Assembly: GCF_900116445.1 (NCBI RefSeq)
Contig: NZ_FPBH01000033.1
Span: forward strand, 1-64,000
Source of the DNA: Paraburkholderia aspalathi
GTDB taxonomy: Bacteria; Pseudomonadota; Gammaproteobacteria; Burkholderiales; Burkholderiaceae
Direction: 5' to 3'
Length of the DNA stretch: 64,000 bases
The notes under the pieces are model-generated. The model saw nothing but the letters and a program-made list of their open reading frames with translations, did not search any database and was not told where the DNA came from. Of this stretch, positions 17,416 to 26,276 are shown one piece after another. Made by a program: the position numbers and the translations under genes. Every line of letters starts with the position of its first letter. The first letter of the stretch is position 1.

Positions 17416-18621
17416 CTAATCGATGCCGCGCGCGCGGTCCTCGTGGAAGCGCTTGCGGAAAGGCTCGAACAGTTTTGCGTCGATCGCGTCGCGCATTTCC
17501 TGCATCAACTCGAGGTAGTAGTGCAGGTTGTGAATCGTGTTCAGCTGCGCACCGAGGATTTCCCCTACACGATGCAGATGGTGCAGGTAGCCGCGTGTGA
17601 AATTTCGGCAGGTGTAGCAGCCGCATTGCTCGTCGAGCGGGCGCAGCGAGTTCTTGTGCGCGGCGTTGCGGATCTTGATGTCGCCGAAACGGGTGAAGAG
17701 CCAGCCGTTGCGCGCGTTGCGGGTCGGCATCACGCAGTCGAACATGTCGACGCCGGCGGCCACGCCCGCCACCAGATCTTCCGGCGTGCCGACGCCCATC
17801 AGGTAGTGCGGTTTGTCGGCCGGCAGCTTCGGGCCGATATGGTTCAGCACGCGCATCATGTCTTCTTTCGGCTCTCCGACGGACAGGCCGCCGATCGCGA
17901 GACCGTGGAAATCCATCTCCGCGAGACCCGCCAGCGACTCGTCGCGCAGGTCTTCGAACATGCCGCCCTGGACGATGCCGAACAACGCGTTCGGATTGCC
18001 GAGGCGGTTGAATTCGTTGATCGAGCGTTGGGCCCAGCGCATCGACATGCGCATCGAATCGGCAGCTTCCTGATGCGAAGTCGGCACGTTGTTGGTCGCG
18101 TAGGGCGTGCATTCGTCGAACTGCATGACGATGTCCGAGTTCAGCACCTTCTGGATCTGCATCGACACTTCCGGCGACAGGAAGAGCTTGTCGCCGTTGA
18201 TAGGTGATGCGAACGTGACGCCATCTTCGGTGATTTTGCGCAGATCACCGAGTGAAAACACCTGAAAACCACCCGAATCTGTCAGGATCGGCTTCTTCCA
18301 GCCCATGAAGCCGTGCAGGCCGCCGTGAGCCTCGATCGTCTCCAGGCCCGGGCGCAGCCACAGGTGGAAGGTGTTGCCGAGGATGATCTGCGCGTGCATT
18401 TCTTCGAGCTCGCGCGGCTGGACCGCCTTCACCGTGCCGTAGGTGCCGACCGGCATGAAGATCGGCGTTTCGACCACGCCATGATTCAGCGTAACGCGCC
18501 CGCGGCGTGCCTGGCCGTCGGTGCCGAGCAGTTCGAATTTGAGGCCGTTGTCAGGGCGCTCGCCGTGGCTCGCGCAGGTGCTGCAGGTACCGCTTGTATC
18601 GTGGGTATGACCGTCGGTCAT
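17416..18621 (-). CDS. tgt: tRNA-guanine transglycosylase
   Basis: The 401-residue enzyme exchanges guanine-34 for preQ1 in tRNAs with GUN anticodons, a step in queuosine synthesis. Visible motifs are TDSGGFQVFSLG (first catalytic aspartate), GGLSVGEPKEDM, PTRNARNGWLFTR (second catalytic region) and the zinc site CGCYTCRNFTRGYLHHL. ATG 18621 has AGGAG about six bases upstream. A His/Thr/Cys-containing N-terminal extension of about 30 residues precedes the conserved core. queA is just upstream on the same strand, so both enzymes of the pathway are made together. Confidence 0.96.
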   Translation of the reverse strand: MTDGHTHDTSGTCSTCASHGERPDNGLKFELLGTDGQARRGRVTLNHGVVETPIFMPVGTYGTVKAVQPRELEEMHAQIILGNTFHLWLRPGLETIEAHGGLHGFMGWKKPILTDSGGFQVFSLGDLRKITEDGVTFASPINGDKLFLSPEVSMQIQKVLNSDIVMQFDECTPYATNNVPTSHQEAADSMRMSMRWAQRSINEFNRLGNPNALFGIVQGGMFEDLRDESLAGLAEMDFHGLAIGGLSVGEPKEDMMRVLNHIGPKLPADKPHYLMGVGTPEDLVAGVAAGVDMFDCVMPTRNARNGWLFTRFGDIKIRNAAHKNSLRPLDEQCGCYTCRNFTRGYLHHLHRVGEILGAQLNTIHNLHYYLELMQEMRDAIDAKLFEPFRKRFHEDRARGID

Positions 18622-18709
18622 GGGGGACTCCTGTGCTACCGGAGAACAGTCCGGCGCAAATGGTGAACGCCGCCGGGTAGGCCACGGCGGCTGGGTAAAA
18701 AACAATGGT

Positions 18710-19768
18710 TCAAGCGTCGCGGCGCGTGAGCAGCATCGCGTCGCCATAGCTAAAGAAGCGGTAACGCTGTTCGATCGCGTGGCGGTAAGCCTCGCGAATC
18801 GTTTCGACACCTGCGAACGCCGACACCAGCATCAGCAATGTCGACTTCGGCAAATGGAAATTGGTCACCAGCCTGTCGACCACGCGGAATTTATAGCCCG
18901 GCGTGATGAAGATGTCGGTTTCCGTGCTGGCCGCGCCGAGCGGGCGTCCGGCGGCTTCGGCATCGCGCGCGGCGGCTTCGAGCGCGCGCATCGACGTCGT
19001 GCCCACCGCGATCACGCGGTTGCCCCGCGCGCGCGTCGCCGCGATCTTGTCGGCGAGCGATTGCGGCAGGTGGTACCACTCGCTGTGCATCTTGTGCTCG
19101 GCCAGATTCTCCACCCGCACCGGCTGGAAGGTGCCCGCGCCGACGTGCAGCGTTAGCGTCGCGCGCTCCACGCCGCGAGCGTCGAGTCGCGCGAGCAGTG
19201 CGTCGTCGAAATGCAGGCCGGCGGTGGGTGCGGCCACCGCGCCCGGGTTTTGCGCGAACACCGTCTGGTAGCGGGTTTCGTCGGTCGCGTCGGGGTCGTG
19301 CTCGATGTACGGCGGCAGTGGCAGGCGGCCGAATTGCTCGATCAGCGTGAGGCAGTCGTCCGGGAAATGCAGTGTGTAGAACGGCTCGACGCGTTCGCCG
19401 ACCGTCACGTCGAACGCGTCGGCGAGACGAATCGTGGTGCCCGGCTGCGGGCTCTTGCTCGCCCGGATCTGCGCAAGCGCCGTGCGTTCGCCCGTGAGGC
19501 GCTCTACCAGCACTTCGATCTTGCCGCCACTGGCCTTCTGGCCGAGGAAGCGCGCCTTCAGGACTTTGGTATCGTTGAAGACCAGCAGATCGCCGGGCGC
19601 GATGCACTCGGGCAACTCGGCAAAGCGGCGGTCGATCAGGTGCGCGGCGTCGGTCGCGTCGGCCGTGTGGGCCACTTCGAGCAGACGGCTGGCGCTGCGC
19701 TCGGGCAGCGCGACTTGCGCGATCAGCTCGGGCGGCAGATCGAAATCGAAATCGGAAAGCGTAAACAT
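18710..19768 (-). CDS. queA: S-adenosylmethionine:tRNA ribosyltransferase-isomerase
   Basis: The 352-residue enzyme transfers the ribosyl part of SAM to preQ1-tRNA, producing epoxyqueuosine. Landmarks are MFTLSDFDFDLPPELIAQ at the start, GDLLVFNDTKVLKARF, PLPPYIEH, APTAGLHFDD and FHLPKSTLLMLVSAFAG. The start is ATG 19768, where homologues begin; the frame stays open far upstream but that extension is low-complexity and overlaps the divergent recG region. It is the first gene of queA-tgt-yajC-secDF. Confidence 0.95.
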   Translation of the reverse strand: MFTLSDFDFDLPPELIAQVALPERSASRLLEVAHTADATDAAHLIDRRFAELPECIAPGDLLVFNDTKVLKARFLGQKASGGKIEVLVERLTGERTALAQIRASKSPQPGTTIRLADAFDVTVGERVEPFYTLHFPDDCLTLIEQFGRLPLPPYIEHDPDATDETRYQTVFAQNPGAVAAPTAGLHFDDALLARLDARGVERATLTLHVGAGTFQPVRVENLAEHKMHSEWYHLPQSLADKIAATRARGNRVIAVGTTSMRALEAAARDAEAAGRPLGAASTETDIFITPGYKFRVVDRLVTNFHLPKSTLLMLVSAFAGVETIREAYRHAIEQRYRFFSYGDAMLLTRRDA

Positions 19769-19916
19769 GCGGACGACTGGAAGCGAATTGGGACTGAATT
19801 GAGCCGAAGCCGGAGCCGGGCGGCTATGATTGCGGGACGCCGGAGCGGCCCGCGAGCCCGCGTGCTGCTTGGCGGCGACACCTTTGACAGCCGATATTGT
19901 ACTTGCGAAGCAACCC

Positions 19917-22223
19917 ATGCCTTTGTCCGAACGCCGATTGCCCTCCGCTACCGATGAAGTGAGCGCCGAGCCGAAGCGCCGCGTCTCGCGGGGCAAAGCA
20001 GCGGCGGCCGACCAGAACGACCTTGGCGGGGGTGTCGCGCCGGAGAGCGACCAAGCCGCGCGTGAAGGCGAAATGGTTGACCCATTCGGCGACAAGCCTG
20101 CCGGCAAATCCGCGGGCAAAGCCGCCAGGAAGCCTGCAGCCGAAGCCGGCGCCAAGCCCGCGGCCAAACCCGTCGACAAGCTCGCCAAACTCGGCCTCAT
20201 GCGCGACATCGATCTGGTACTGCATCTGCCGATGCGCTACGAAGACGAGACCTCGCTGACACCGATCGGGCATTTGCTGCCGGGTGGCATCTCGCAGACC
20301 GAAGGCGTGGTGTTCGACAACGAGATCGCCTATCGCCCGCGCCGCCAGTTGCTGGTGAAACTGCGCGACGACGCCGGCGACGAACTTGTCCTCCGCTTTC
20401 TGAATTTCTACGGCTCGCAGGTCAAGCAGATGGCGATCGGCGCGCGGCTGCGCGTGCGCGGCGACGTACGCGGCGGTTTCTTCGGCATGGAGATGGTGCA
20501 CCCGGCGGTGCGCGTGGTCGATGAAGACACGCCGCTGCCGCAGGCGCTGACGCCGGTCTATCCGAGCACCGCGGGCGTGACGCAGGCGTATCTGCGCAAA
20601 TCGATCGACAACGCGTTGTCGCGCACCTCGTTGCCGGAGTTGCTGCCCGAGCCGATCGCGCAGGCTTATTTGCAGCCGCTTGGCGTGCCGGCGCTGATGG
20701 AGGCGGTGCGCACGCTGCATCACCCGGGCGTGCAGGCCGATGAAAACGCGCTGATGGATGGCACGCATCCAGCGTGGGTACGGATCAAGTTCGAAGAATT
20801 GCTGGCGCAGCAGATGTCGTTGAAGCGCGCCCATGACGAGCGCCGCACGCGCGCGGCGCCGGCCATGCCACGCCGCAAGCTGGGCGACGAAGCGGCACTG
20901 GTGGCGCGGTTGCTGAAGGCGCTGCCGTTTTCGCTGACGGCGGCGCAGGAGCGCGTGGGCGGCGAGATCGCGCTCGATTTGACGCAGCCTCATCCGATGC
21001 AGCGGTTGCTGCAGGGTGACGTTGGCAGCGGCAAGACGATCGTGGCGGCGCTGGCCGCGGCACAGGCGATCGACGCCGGCTACCAGGCCGCGCTGATGGC
21101 GCCGACCGAAATTCTCGCCGAACAGCACGCGCGCAAATTGCGCGGCTGGCTGGAGCCGCTCGGCGTAAGCGTCGCGTGGCTCGCCGGCAGTCTTAAGACG
21201 AAGGAAAAGCGCGCCGCGATCGAAGCAGCAGCGCTTGGCACGGCGCAGCTTGTGATCGGCACGCACGCGATCATCCAGGACGCGGTCGAGTTCGCGCGAC
21301 TGGGGTTGGTGATCGTCGACGAACAGCATCGCTTCGGCGTGGCGCAGCGCCTCGCCTTGCGCGCCAAGGCGCAGAACGCCGCTGACGGGGCGCGCGATTT
21401 CCAGCCGCATCAACTGATGATGTCGGCGACGCCGATTCCGCGCACGCTCGCGATGACCTATTACGCCGACCTCGATGTCTCGACCATCGACGAATTGCCG
21501 CCTGGGCGCACGCCGATTCTGACCAAGCTCGTTTCCGACGCGCGGCGCGAAGAGGTGATCGGCCGCGTGCGTGAAGCTGCGTTGACGGGACGCCAGGTGT
21601 ACTGGGTGTGTCCGCTGATCGAGGAAAGCGAGACCTTGCAGTTGCAGACCGCGGTGGAGACCTACGAGACGCTGGTGGCCGCGTTGCCCGAATTGAACGT
21701 CGGGCTGGTGCACGGGCGTCTCGCGCCGGCGGAGAAGGCCGCGGTGATGGATGCGTTCACGCGCAACGAAGTGCAGCTTCTGGTGGCGACGACGGTGATC
21801 GAAGTGGGCGTGGATGTGCCGAATGCCTCGCTAATGGTGATCGAGCATGCCGAGCGCTTCGGTCTCGCACAGTTGCATCAGTTGCGCGGGCGGGTGGGGC
21901 GCGGGAGTGCAGCTTCGGTCTGCGTGTTGCTCTATACCGGTCCGCTCTCGATGACGGCGCGGGCGCGCTTGCAGACCATGCGGGAGACGACCGACGGCTT
22001 CGAAATCGCCCGGCGCGACCTCGAGATTCGCGGTCCGGGAGAGTTTCTTGGCGCCCGACAGTCGGGCGCGGCCATGTTGAGGTTTGCCGATCTCCAGAAT
22101 GACCAGTGGCTCATCGAGCCGGCCAGAGAGGCCGCCGCGGCTTTGCTCGAAAAGTATCCGGAGGTGGTGCTGCAACATCTGGCCCGCTGGCTCGGGGCGC
22201 GGGAGCAATATCTGAAGGCTTGA
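19917..22223 (+). CDS. recG: ATP-dependent DNA helicase RecG
   Basis: The 768-residue protein contains the OB-fold wedge domain (about residues 130-230) and the superfamily 2 helicase core. Motif I is GDVGSGKTIVAALAAAQ, motif II is VDEQHRFG, motif III is MSATPIPRTLAMT and motif VI is QLRGRVGRG. RecG reverses stalled replication forks and branch-migrates Holliday junctions. It is about 75 residues longer than E. coli RecG, because of an Ala/Lys/Pro-rich N-terminal region that looks disordered. ATG 19917 is a conservative start in this divergent region with queA. oxyR follows on the same strand. Confidence 0.95.
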   Translation: MPLSERRLPSATDEVSAEPKRRVSRGKAAAADQNDLGGGVAPESDQAAREGEMVDPFGDKPAGKSAGKAARKPAAEAGAKPAAKPVDKLAKLGLMRDIDLVLHLPMRYEDETSLTPIGHLLPGGISQTEGVVFDNEIAYRPRRQLLVKLRDDAGDELVLRFLNFYGSQVKQMAIGARLRVRGDVRGGFFGMEMVHPAVRVVDEDTPLPQALTPVYPSTAGVTQAYLRKSIDNALSRTSLPELLPEPIAQAYLQPLGVPALMEAVRTLHHPGVQADENALMDGTHPAWVRIKFEELLAQQMSLKRAHDERRTRAAPAMPRRKLGDEAALVARLLKALPFSLTAAQERVGGEIALDLTQPHPMQRLLQGDVGSGKTIVAALAAAQAIDAGYQAALMAPTEILAEQHARKLRGWLEPLGVSVAWLAGSLKTKEKRAAIEAAALGTAQLVIGTHAIIQDAVEFARLGLVIVDEQHRFGVAQRLALRAKAQNAADGARDFQPHQLMMSATPIPRTLAMTYYADLDVSTIDELPPGRTPILTKLVSDARREEVIGRVREAALTGRQVYWVCPLIEESETLQLQTAVETYETLVAALPELNVGLVHGRLAPAEKAAVMDAFTRNEVQLLVATTVIEVGVDVPNASLMVIEHAERFGLAQLHQLRGRVGRGSAASVCVLLYTGPLSMTARARLQTMRETTDGFEIARRDLEIRGPGEFLGARQSGAAMLRFADLQNDQWLIEPAREAAAALLEKYPEVVLQHLARWLGAREQYLKA

Positions 22224-22347
22224 GGACGGGTCCTTGACGGCAGATACGCTCGTCAGCCAAGCCGGCAAAGGACCAAAAGGTTGGCGAACCGACCCTATAG
22301 GTGTATAACTAGAACCTATCGAACTCATCGCACTGATTGGTCCCCCA

Positions 22348-23307
22348 ATGACGCTCACCGAATTGAAATACATCGTCGCGGTTGCCCGCGAACGGCACTT
22401 CGGCCGGGCCGCCGAAGCGTGTTTCGTTAGCCAGCCGACCCTGTCGGTGGCCATCAAAAAGCTCGAAGACGAGCTCAACGTACAGATCTTCGAACGCGGC
22501 ACCAGCGAAGTCAGTGTCACGCCGATCGGCGAACAGATTGTCACGCAAGCACAGCGCGTCCTCGAACAAACGCTCGCCATCAAAGAGATCGCGAAACAGG
22601 GCAAAGACCCGCTGGTCGGGCCGCTGCGCCTCGGCGTCATCTATACGATCGGGCCGTATCTGCTGCCTACGCTCGTCAAACAGATGATCAAGCGCGTCCC
22701 GCAGATGCCGCTGATGCTGCAGGAAAATTACACGGTCAAGCTGATCGAACTGCTCAAGCAGGGTGAAATCGACGTCGCGATCATGGCGCTGCCGTTCCCG
22801 GAAACGGGTCTCATGCAACGCCCGCTCTATGACGAGCCGTTTGTCGTCGCACTGCCGTCTGGTCACGCGTGGGAAAACCGCGCGAAGATCGACGCCGAGG
22901 ATCTGAAGCAGGAAACCATGCTGCTGCTCGGCAGCGGCCACTGCTTCCGCGACCATGTGCTGGGCGTCTGCCCGGAACTGATGCGCTTCTCGCAGAACGC
23001 GGACGGCATCCAGAAGACCTTCGAAGGTTCGTCGCTGGAAACCATCCGTCATATGGTGGCGAGCGGCGTCGGCATTACCGTGTTGCCGCGCATGTCGGTT
23101 CAGGAGGTCAAGCCGCACGCTGGTGGTATCGACGCCGGCCTGCTCAGCTACGTCGCCTTCGACGAACCGGTGCCGGATCGCCGTGTGGTGCTTGCCTGGC
23201 GTAAGAGCTTCACGCGGACACCGGCTATCGACGCCATCTGCGACGCCATCAACGCCTGCGATCTGACGGGTGTAAAAAAACTCGATCTGCCTGTCGCCGT
23301 CAACTGA
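22348..23307 (+). CDS. oxyR: hydrogen peroxide-sensing LysR regulator OxyR
   Basis: The 319-residue LysR-type regulator has an N-terminal winged helix (residues 1-60, MTLTELKYIVAVARERHFGR) and a substrate-binding-like domain. Cysteines at positions 199 (GSGHCFRDH) and 208 (LGVCPEL) match the redox pair of E. coli OxyR in both position and context, so peroxide sensing by disulfide formation is well supported. katA lies 400 bases downstream and dps beyond it, both classical OxyR targets. It follows recG by 124 bases, as in other bacteria where recG and oxyR are neighbours. Confidence 0.96.
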   Translation: MTLTELKYIVAVARERHFGRAAEACFVSQPTLSVAIKKLEDELNVQIFERGTSEVSVTPIGEQIVTQAQRVLEQTLAIKEIAKQGKDPLVGPLRLGVIYTIGPYLLPTLVKQMIKRVPQMPLMLQENYTVKLIELLKQGEIDVAIMALPFPETGLMQRPLYDEPFVVALPSGHAWENRAKIDAEDLKQETMLLLGSGHCFRDHVLGVCPELMRFSQNADGIQKTFEGSSLETIRHMVASGVGITVLPRMSVQEVKPHAGGIDAGLLSYVAFDEPVPDRRVVLAWRKSFTRTPAIDAICDAINACDLTGVKKLDLPVAVN

Positions 23308-23390
23308 ACGGCTACGCTCGCGCCCACGCCGGTCCGCCGCACGCTCTGTGCAGCCGGTCCGGCGATACCCAAGGCGCCGACAACCGCACT

Positions 23391-23452
23391 CCCTATCGAA
23401 TAGATATAATTAATCAAACACGTTAATTCGATAGCATTGTTATAGTTTCCTC
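23391..23452 (+). promoter_or_regulatory. AT-rich candidate promoter/OxyR region before katA
   Basis: This is the most AT-rich stretch in the oxyR-katA gap. It has a perfect TATAAT at 23405-23410 with no good -35 element, as is usual for activator-dependent promoters. It also has two ATAG half-sites spaced seven bases apart (23430-23444), resembling parts of the ATAG-N7-CTAT OxyR pattern. The match to the full four-part OxyR motif is incomplete, so the assignment rests mainly on position. Confidence 0.35.
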
Positions 23453-23489
23453 CATGGATCGCCCGATCCCATCAGACCCGGAGGAAATC

Positions 23490-23639
23490 ATGACGCAGCC
23501 GAACTCGCAGCAAGTCCCAACTGTCCTCGCCCAACCCGTCCGCATGACCACCGGCAGCACTGGCACCTTCGCCGCGTCGGTGCGCGGTATGGGCACGGTT
23601 GCATTGTCATTGCTGGTCGATCGGGCCCTATCCGCATAA
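23490..23639 (+). CDS. small hypothetical protein upstream of katA
   Basis: This 49-codon ORF starts at an ATG with an excellent Shine-Dalgarno (GGAGGAA, 23480-23486). It starts MTQPNSQQVPTVLAQPVR and ends in a mildly hydrophobic ASVRGMGTVALSLLVDRAL segment. I do not recognise a family. It lies between the AT-rich promoter region and katA, 70 bases before the katA start, so it would share the katA transcript. It might be a genuine small protein or a leader ORF that affects katA translation. Confidence 0.5.
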   Translation: MTQPNSQQVPTVLAQPVRMTTGSTGTFAASVRGMGTVALSLLVDRALSA

Positions 23640-23709
23640 GCCGTAGGCATCAGCGCGCCGCACCTCTCCCCGCATTCCGTTTCCGATCAAAGCCACTCAG
23701 GAGTACCGC

Positions 23710-25164
23710 ATGTCCGAACGTAAGCTCACCAATGCAGCCGGCGCACCCATCGCCGACAACCAGAATTCGATGACCGCCGGCGCGCGCGGTCCGGTCGTCC
23801 TGCAAGACGTCTGGCTGCTCGAAAAACTCGCTCACTTCGATCGCGAAGTGATTCCGGAACGCCGCGTTCACGCCAAAGGTTCGGGCGCATTCGGCACGCT
23901 GAAAGTCACGCATGACATCTCGCGTTTCACGAAGGCGAAAGTGTTCGCCGAGGTCGGCAAGGACACGCCGCTCTTCATGCGCTTCTCGACGGTGGCGGGC
24001 GAACGCGGCGCCGCCGACGCGGAACGCGACGTGCGCGGTTTCTCGATCAAGTTCTACACGGAAGAAGGCAACTGGGACGTGGTCGGCAACAACACGCCGG
24101 TGTTCTTCATCCGCGATCCGCTGAAGTTTCCGGACTTCATCCACACGCAAAAGCGCGACCCGTACACCAACATGCGCAGCAATATCGCGGCATGGGATTT
24201 CTGGTCGCGTCATCCGGAGTCGTTGCATCAGGTCACCATCCTGATGAGCGATCGCGGCATTCCGCACAACTTCCGCCAGATGCATGGCTTCGGCTCGCAC
24301 ACGTACTCGTTCATCAACGCCAACAACGAGCGTTTCTGGGTGAAGTTCCACTTCAAGTCGATGCAAGGCATTGAGAACTTTACCGATGCCGAAGCGGCGC
24401 AAGTGGTCGCACAGAACCGTGAAAGCGCGCAACAGGATCTGCTCACGAGCATCGACGCAGGCAACTTCCCGAAATGGCGCTTTGCCATTCAGGTGATGCC
24501 GGAAGCGGAGGCCGCGAAGTACCGCTTCAATCCGTTCGACATCACGAAGGTGTGGTCGCAAAAGGACTACCCGTTGATCGACGTCGGCACGATCGAGTTG
24601 AATCGCAACGCGGCGAACTATTTCGCGGATGTGGAGCAGGCCGCGTTCACGCCCGCCAACGTGGTGCCGGGTATCGGCTTCTCGCCGGACCGTCTGTTGC
24701 AAGGCCGTTTGTTCTCGTATGGCGACACGCAGCGCTATCGCCTCGGTATCAATCACCATCAGATTCCGGTGAATGCGCCGCGCTGCCCAGTCCACCATTC
24801 GTTCCATCGCGACGGTGCGATGCGCACGGACGGCAACCTCGGCGGCAACGTGAACTACGAGCCGAATCGCTTCGGCGACTTCGCGCAGGACACCAACGCG
24901 GCGGAGCCGCCGCTCGCAGCGGGGACGGTCGATCGTTACGAGCATCGCGAGGACGATGACTACTACACGCAGCCGGGCATGCTGTTTGCGCTCTTCGACG
25001 CGGCACAGCGTCAGCGTCTGTTCGGCAACATCGCACGCCATATCAACGGTGTGCCGAAAGAGATCGTCGCGTGTCAGATCGAGCATTTCCGTCGCGCCGA
25101 TCCGGCCTATGCGGAAGGTGTGATCGCCGCGCTGGCCGAACTTGCCGAAGGCGGCAAGAAGTAA
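23710..25164 (+). CDS. katA: monofunctional heme catalase
   Basis: The 484-residue enzyme breaks down hydrogen peroxide to water and oxygen. His54 in RRVHAKGSGAFG is the catalytic distal histidine. FMRFSTVAGERGAADAERDVRGF and NNTPVFFIRDPLKFPDFIH are core catalase motifs, and the GRLFSYGDTQRYRLG segment holds the proximal heme tyrosine. Its length fits the small-subunit, NADPH-binding clade. ATG 23710 is preceded by AGGAG. Position next to oxyR, and in front of dps, points to peroxide induction. Confidence 0.96.
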   Translation: MSERKLTNAAGAPIADNQNSMTAGARGPVVLQDVWLLEKLAHFDREVIPERRVHAKGSGAFGTLKVTHDISRFTKAKVFAEVGKDTPLFMRFSTVAGERGAADAERDVRGFSIKFYTEEGNWDVVGNNTPVFFIRDPLKFPDFIHTQKRDPYTNMRSNIAAWDFWSRHPESLHQVTILMSDRGIPHNFRQMHGFGSHTYSFINANNERFWVKFHFKSMQGIENFTDAEAAQVVAQNRESAQQDLLTSIDAGNFPKWRFAIQVMPEAEAAKYRFNPFDITKVWSQKDYPLIDVGTIELNRNAANYFADVEQAAFTPANVVPGIGFSPDRLLQGRLFSYGDTQRYRLGINHHQIPVNAPRCPVHHSFHRDGAMRTDGNLGGNVNYEPNRFGDFAQDTNAAEPPLAAGTVDRYEHREDDDYYTQPGMLFALFDAAQRQRLFGNIARHINGVPKEIVACQIEHFRRADPAYAEGVIAALAELAEGGKK

Positions 25165-25190
25165 GCAGTTGAAGTGAGTTGATGCAGCAG

Positions 25191-25214
25191 GGCGGGGCGC
25201 ATCGGCGCCCCGCC
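25191..25214 (+). repeat. strong GC hairpin downstream of katA
   Basis: GGCGGGGCGC (25191-25200) and GCGCCCCGCC (25205-25214) form a perfect 10-bp stem with loop ATCG, 27 bases after the katA stop. There is no T run after it. It could stabilise the 3' end of the katA message or reduce read-through into the small ORF that begins 31 bases later. Confidence 0.7.
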
Positions 25215-25244
25215 AGTATTGATACGAATCGAGGAAGCACGATC

Positions 25245-25406
25245 ATGATCCAGATGATGATGTCCACCATTGGCGGCTCGCCGGCCGCTCGCGGCAAGCA
25301 ACGGCACTACGCATCGATGCTGCGCAAGGCAGTCGGATTCGCGATCTTCTCGAGCGGACTCGTGGTGATCGTTGCGCAAGCCGTGCAACATGCATTGGGT
25401 GCGTGA
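25245..25406 (+). CDS. small predicted membrane protein between katA and dps
   Basis: This 53-codon ORF begins at ATG 25245 with a GAGG sequence ten bases upstream. Its N-terminal half is polar and methionine-rich (MIQMMMSTIGG), then come basic residues (RGKQRHYASMLRK) and one hydrophobic helix (VGFAIFSSGLVVIVAQAVQ), as in a single-pass small membrane protein with the N-terminus inside. I do not recognise a family. Its place between katA and dps suggests a role or expression in peroxide stress, which is inference. Confidence 0.5.
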   Translation: MIQMMMSTIGGSPAARGKQRHYASMLRKAVGFAIFSSGLVVIVAQAVQHALGA

Positions 25407-25560
25407 TTGAACGCGAGGCCGCGGGTGCGGCAAGCGACCACGCGTCACACGAACGCAGCGGCTTTCTAAGCTAAACTGGCGGGCGTTCGACGTGCCGGGT
25501 TTGCTAGCCGCACGCCGTCACTCTACCTACCGGTTCGTATCACTCTTCAAAGGAGTCATC

Positions 25561-26049
25561 ATGGCCAAGAAAGAAGCTGTACAGCACGTCAATATCGGAA
25601 TCAACGACAAGGATCGCAAGAAGATCGCAGAAGGTCTGTCGCGATTGCTCGCCGACACCTACACGCTTTATCTGAAGACCCACAACTTCCACTGGAACGT
25701 GACGGGTCCGATGTTCAACACGCTGCATCTGATGTTCGAAACGCAGTACAACGAGCTGGCGCTTGCGGTCGATTCGATCGCTGAACGCATCCGCGCACTG
25801 GGTGTGCATGCGCCGGGCAGCTACAAGGAATTCGCGAAGCTGTCGTCGATTCCGGAAGCGGACGGCGTGCCGGCAGCGGAAGAAATGATTCGCCAGTTGG
25901 TGGAAGGTCAGGAAGCCGTGGTGCGTACTGCACGCGCGATTTTCCCGTCGACGGAAGCCGCCAACGACGAGCCGACCGCCGACCTGCTGACGCAACGCAT
26001 GCAAACGCACGAAAAGACCGCGTGGATGCTGCGCTCGATGTTGGCTTAA
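25561..26049 (+). CDS. dps: Dps-family DNA-binding ferritin-like protein
   Basis: The 162-residue protein has the Dps ferritin fold. LKTHNFHWNVTGPMF and LMFETQYNELALAVDSIAER carry the conserved residues of the intersubunit ferroxidase centre. Dps dodecamers oxidise and store iron using hydrogen peroxide and shield DNA in stress. ATG 25561 has AAGGAG eight bases upstream. The N-terminus has several lysines (AKKEAVQ) that may contact DNA. A strong terminator follows. Linkage to oxyR and katA supports peroxide control. Confidence 0.95.
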   Translation: MAKKEAVQHVNIGINDKDRKKIAEGLSRLLADTYTLYLKTHNFHWNVTGPMFNTLHLMFETQYNELALAVDSIAERIRALGVHAPGSYKEFAKLSSIPEADGVPAAEEMIRQLVEGQEAVVRTARAIFPSTEAANDEPTADLLTQRMQTHEKTAWMLRSMLA

Positions 26050-26085
26050 ATGCTTTAGCGTTAAGTTGAGTTGAGTAGCAAAACA

Positions 26086-26120
26086 AACAAAGCCTCCCTT
26101 TGCGGGAGGCTTTGTTTTTT
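26086..26120 (+). terminator. intrinsic terminator after dps
   Basis: AACAAAGCCTCCC (26086-26098) and GGGAGGCTTTGTT (26104-26116) form a perfect 13-bp stem with a five-base loop. T residues at 26115-26120 complete it. It lies 37 bases past the dps stop. Confidence 0.92.
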
Positions 26121-26276
26121 GCGGTGCCCGATCTGCATTCAGCTGTAGCTCGAGGCCCGGCTACGGTTGCGGCCCCGGTTCTGGCACCCTGAGAGTCAGC
26201 TTCGCCCGCCTGAAGGCCGCCTGCCGTCCGCATCCCGTAAAATAGCGGCACCGTCTGCACTTCACCGAATCCGCCC

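Noticed and set aside
23430..23444. ATAG-N7-ATAG as a full OxyR site before katA
   Set aside because: The OxyR pattern needs alternating ATAG and CTAT quarters. Only part is seen, so it is kept as a low-confidence regulatory region rather than a defined site.
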